From contig CAZSSM010000051.1 of assembly GCA_964609385.1 (NCBI GenBank), forward strand, positions 1 to 52,269: a DNA stretch of 52,269 bases, read 5' to 3'. Of the stretch, positions 51,313 to 52,269 are shown piece by piece. Under the pieces are notes generated by a model, which was not told the DNA's origin, ran no database searches, and saw only the letters and a list, made by a program, of their open reading frames with translations. Numbering within the stretch: the first letter of the stretch is position 1; each line of letters opens with the position of its first letter. Origin of the DNA: CAZSSM01 sp964609385 (GTDB taxonomy: Bacteria; Planctomycetota; Planctomycetia; Isosphaerales; Isosphaeraceae). The position numbers and the translations under genes are program-made.

Positions 51313-52269
51313 ATGCGCGTTTGCTTCATATCCCGGCGATTCTTCCCGGCGATTTCCGGAATGAGCGTCTACGCTTTGAACTTGCTCCGTCAACTCGTCG
51401 GAGACGGGCACGACGTGACAATGATCTCTCAGTATCGCGGCGACCCGACCGGTGCAGCTGTCTACGGCGGGGGTCCTCCCCCAGCAGTCAACGGAGTTCG
51501 CGTCATCGGACTGGAATCAACCGGCGAGCAGGCGGTCGACGACGGCCGCCCGGCCGACTTCGAGTCCGACATCGCCGCGATGGTCTCGGCAGCTGTGGCC
51601 GAGCACGAGCACGAGCCCTTCGATGTGATCCACGCCCAATATGGCTATCCAACTGGCTTGGCGGCCTTGGAGGTCAGCCGTCGGACCGGCGTGCCTAACG
51701 TCGTCTCGATCCAAGGTGGCGATGGTCACTGGGTCGGCCTCTGCTGCCGGACCCATCGCGCAGCAATGCGCGCGGTTCTCGAGCACGCAGGCCGTCTCTT
51801 AATTGGTAGTGTATCCTTCGCCGAGGAGGTTCGAGCCAACCACGGCACGCCGAGTGCCCGCTTCACCATCGTCCCTGGCGCCGTCGACACCGATCGGTTC
51901 CAGCCCCGAGAGGACTGGGTCGCCGGTGCACTTCGAGTACCGCCCACCCTGCTCTACCACGGGCGAGTCGACTCGCGAAAAGGTGTCCTCGACATCGTCA
52001 ATGCAGCACGTCTGCTCGCCGATCGAGGCATCGTCTTCCGGGCCATCATCTCGGGGATCGGCCCCGACATGACCACAACGCGAGACCGGATCGAAACCCT
52101 CCGTCTTGACGACCGAATCGAAATGTCTGGCTACGTCGACTACGACCAAGTTCCGTCTGCCTATCATCGCGGTGACGTGTTTGTTTCCCCGACCTACTCC
52201 GAAGGCTTCTCGAACACGATCCTCGAGGCGATGGCCACTGGATTACCGGTCGTCTCTTGCCGGGCTATC
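51313..52269 (+). CDS. GT4-family glycosyltransferase, 3' end outside the window
   Basis: GT-B-fold glycosyltransferase; 319 residues are visible, of perhaps 380-400. It starts MRVCFISRRFFPAISG, a GT4-type first strand and glycine-containing loop. The C-terminal Rossmann lobe has the strand TLLYHGRVDSRKG, then the nucleotide-sugar-binding EGFSNTILEAMATGLPVVS with the EX7E catalytic pair. The ATG lies 41 bp after the YcaO stop, so it is likely the last or next-to-last gene of the cluster. It would attach a sugar to the product of the preceding enzymes. A 13-bp near-tandem repeat lies within its first 50 bases. Confidence 0.9.
   Translation, partial: MRVCFISRRFFPAISGMSVYALNLLRQLVGDGHDVTMISQYRGDPTGAAVYGGGPPPAVNGVRVIGLESTGEQAVDDGRPADFESDIAAMVSAAVAEHEHEPFDVIHAQYGYPTGLAALEVSRRTGVPNVVSIQGGDGHWVGLCCRTHRAAMRAVLEHAGRLLIGSVSFAEEVRANHGTPSARFTIVPGAVDTDRFQPREDWVAGALRVPPTLLYHGRVDSRKGVLDIVNAARLLADRGIVFRAIISGIGPDMTTTRDRIETLRLDDRIEMSGYVDYDQVPSAYHRGDVFVSPTYSEGFSNTILEAMATGLPVVSCRAI

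Noticed and set aside
44415..52269. Complete ebo operon
   Set aside because: Only an EboD-type cyclase is present; EboA, EboB, EboC, EboE and EboF counterparts were not found in the window.
1..52269. CRISPR arrays, tRNA and rRNA genes
   Set aside because: Looked for regular repeats, T-arm-like GGTTCGANTCC and conserved rRNA blocks; none found by eye. A tRNA scan would be needed to be sure.

Overview
The window is about 62-65% G+C by eye. It reads as the chromosome of a member of the Planctomycetota, most likely of the Isosphaera group. Family content supports this: a serine/threonine kinase with a polytopic tail, an ExbB-ExbD-ExbD-VWA operon, a LamG/beta-propeller protein, several Gfo/Idh/MocA oxidoreductases, an ExeA-like ATPase and many uncharacterised membrane proteins. 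I see no rRNA, tRNA, CRISPR array, prophage or intact insertion sequence. The species assignment is inference.

Layout. 1-3.3 kb: a sugar-uptake module, with a truncated sodium/solute symporter divergent from an exported aldose 1-epimerase (galM) and galactokinase (galK). 3.3-6.4 kb: a large LamG plus beta-propeller protein on the minus strand. 6.4-9.1 kb: mostly non-coding, interrupted by a terminase-like helix-turn-helix protein with a membrane hairpin. 9.1-12 kb: an unknown protein, a Nudix protein and an alpha/beta hydrolase. 12-16.2 kb: the exbB-exbD-exbD-OB-VWA operon (minus). 16.5-19.2 kb: a cysteine-cluster protein with a probable frameshift, and a sigma-54 response regulator whose phospho-acceptor Asp is Glu. 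19.6-23.6 kb: a cysteine-less thioredoxin-fold protein, an unknown protein, and the bolA-grxD pair behind a leader with three consecutive hairpins. 23.6-31.5 kb: LpxL-like acyltransferase, Gfo/Idh oxidoreductase, tyrS with a coupled tiny membrane protein, CPBP protease, LpxH-like phosphoesterase and a WalJ-like MBL hydrolase. 31.8-42 kb: Ser/Thr kinase, small membrane protein, D-amino-acid aminotransferase, degenerate glycosyltransferase, ABC exporter, ExeA-like ATPase and polyprenol-phosphate mannosyltransferase-like GT2. 42-44 kb: two tandem paralogous coiled-coil proteins and a PHP phosphoesterase.

The most interesting region is 44.4-52.3 kb. A very A+T-rich island is followed by seven tightly packed or overlapping plus-strand genes: an EboD-type dehydroquinate-synthase-like cyclase, an HD-like protein, a methyltransferase with a Trm112-like N-terminus, a Gfo/Idh/MocA dehydrogenase, a zinc-ribbon/MBL-fold protein with an altered metal site, a YcaO protein, and a GT4 glycosyltransferase that runs off the window. 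The set looks like a pathway for a small molecule built from a cyclised sugar phosphate and processed by redox, methylation, ATP-dependent YcaO chemistry and glycosylation. There is no room inside it for a RiPP precursor gene. I do not recognise this combination as a described system.
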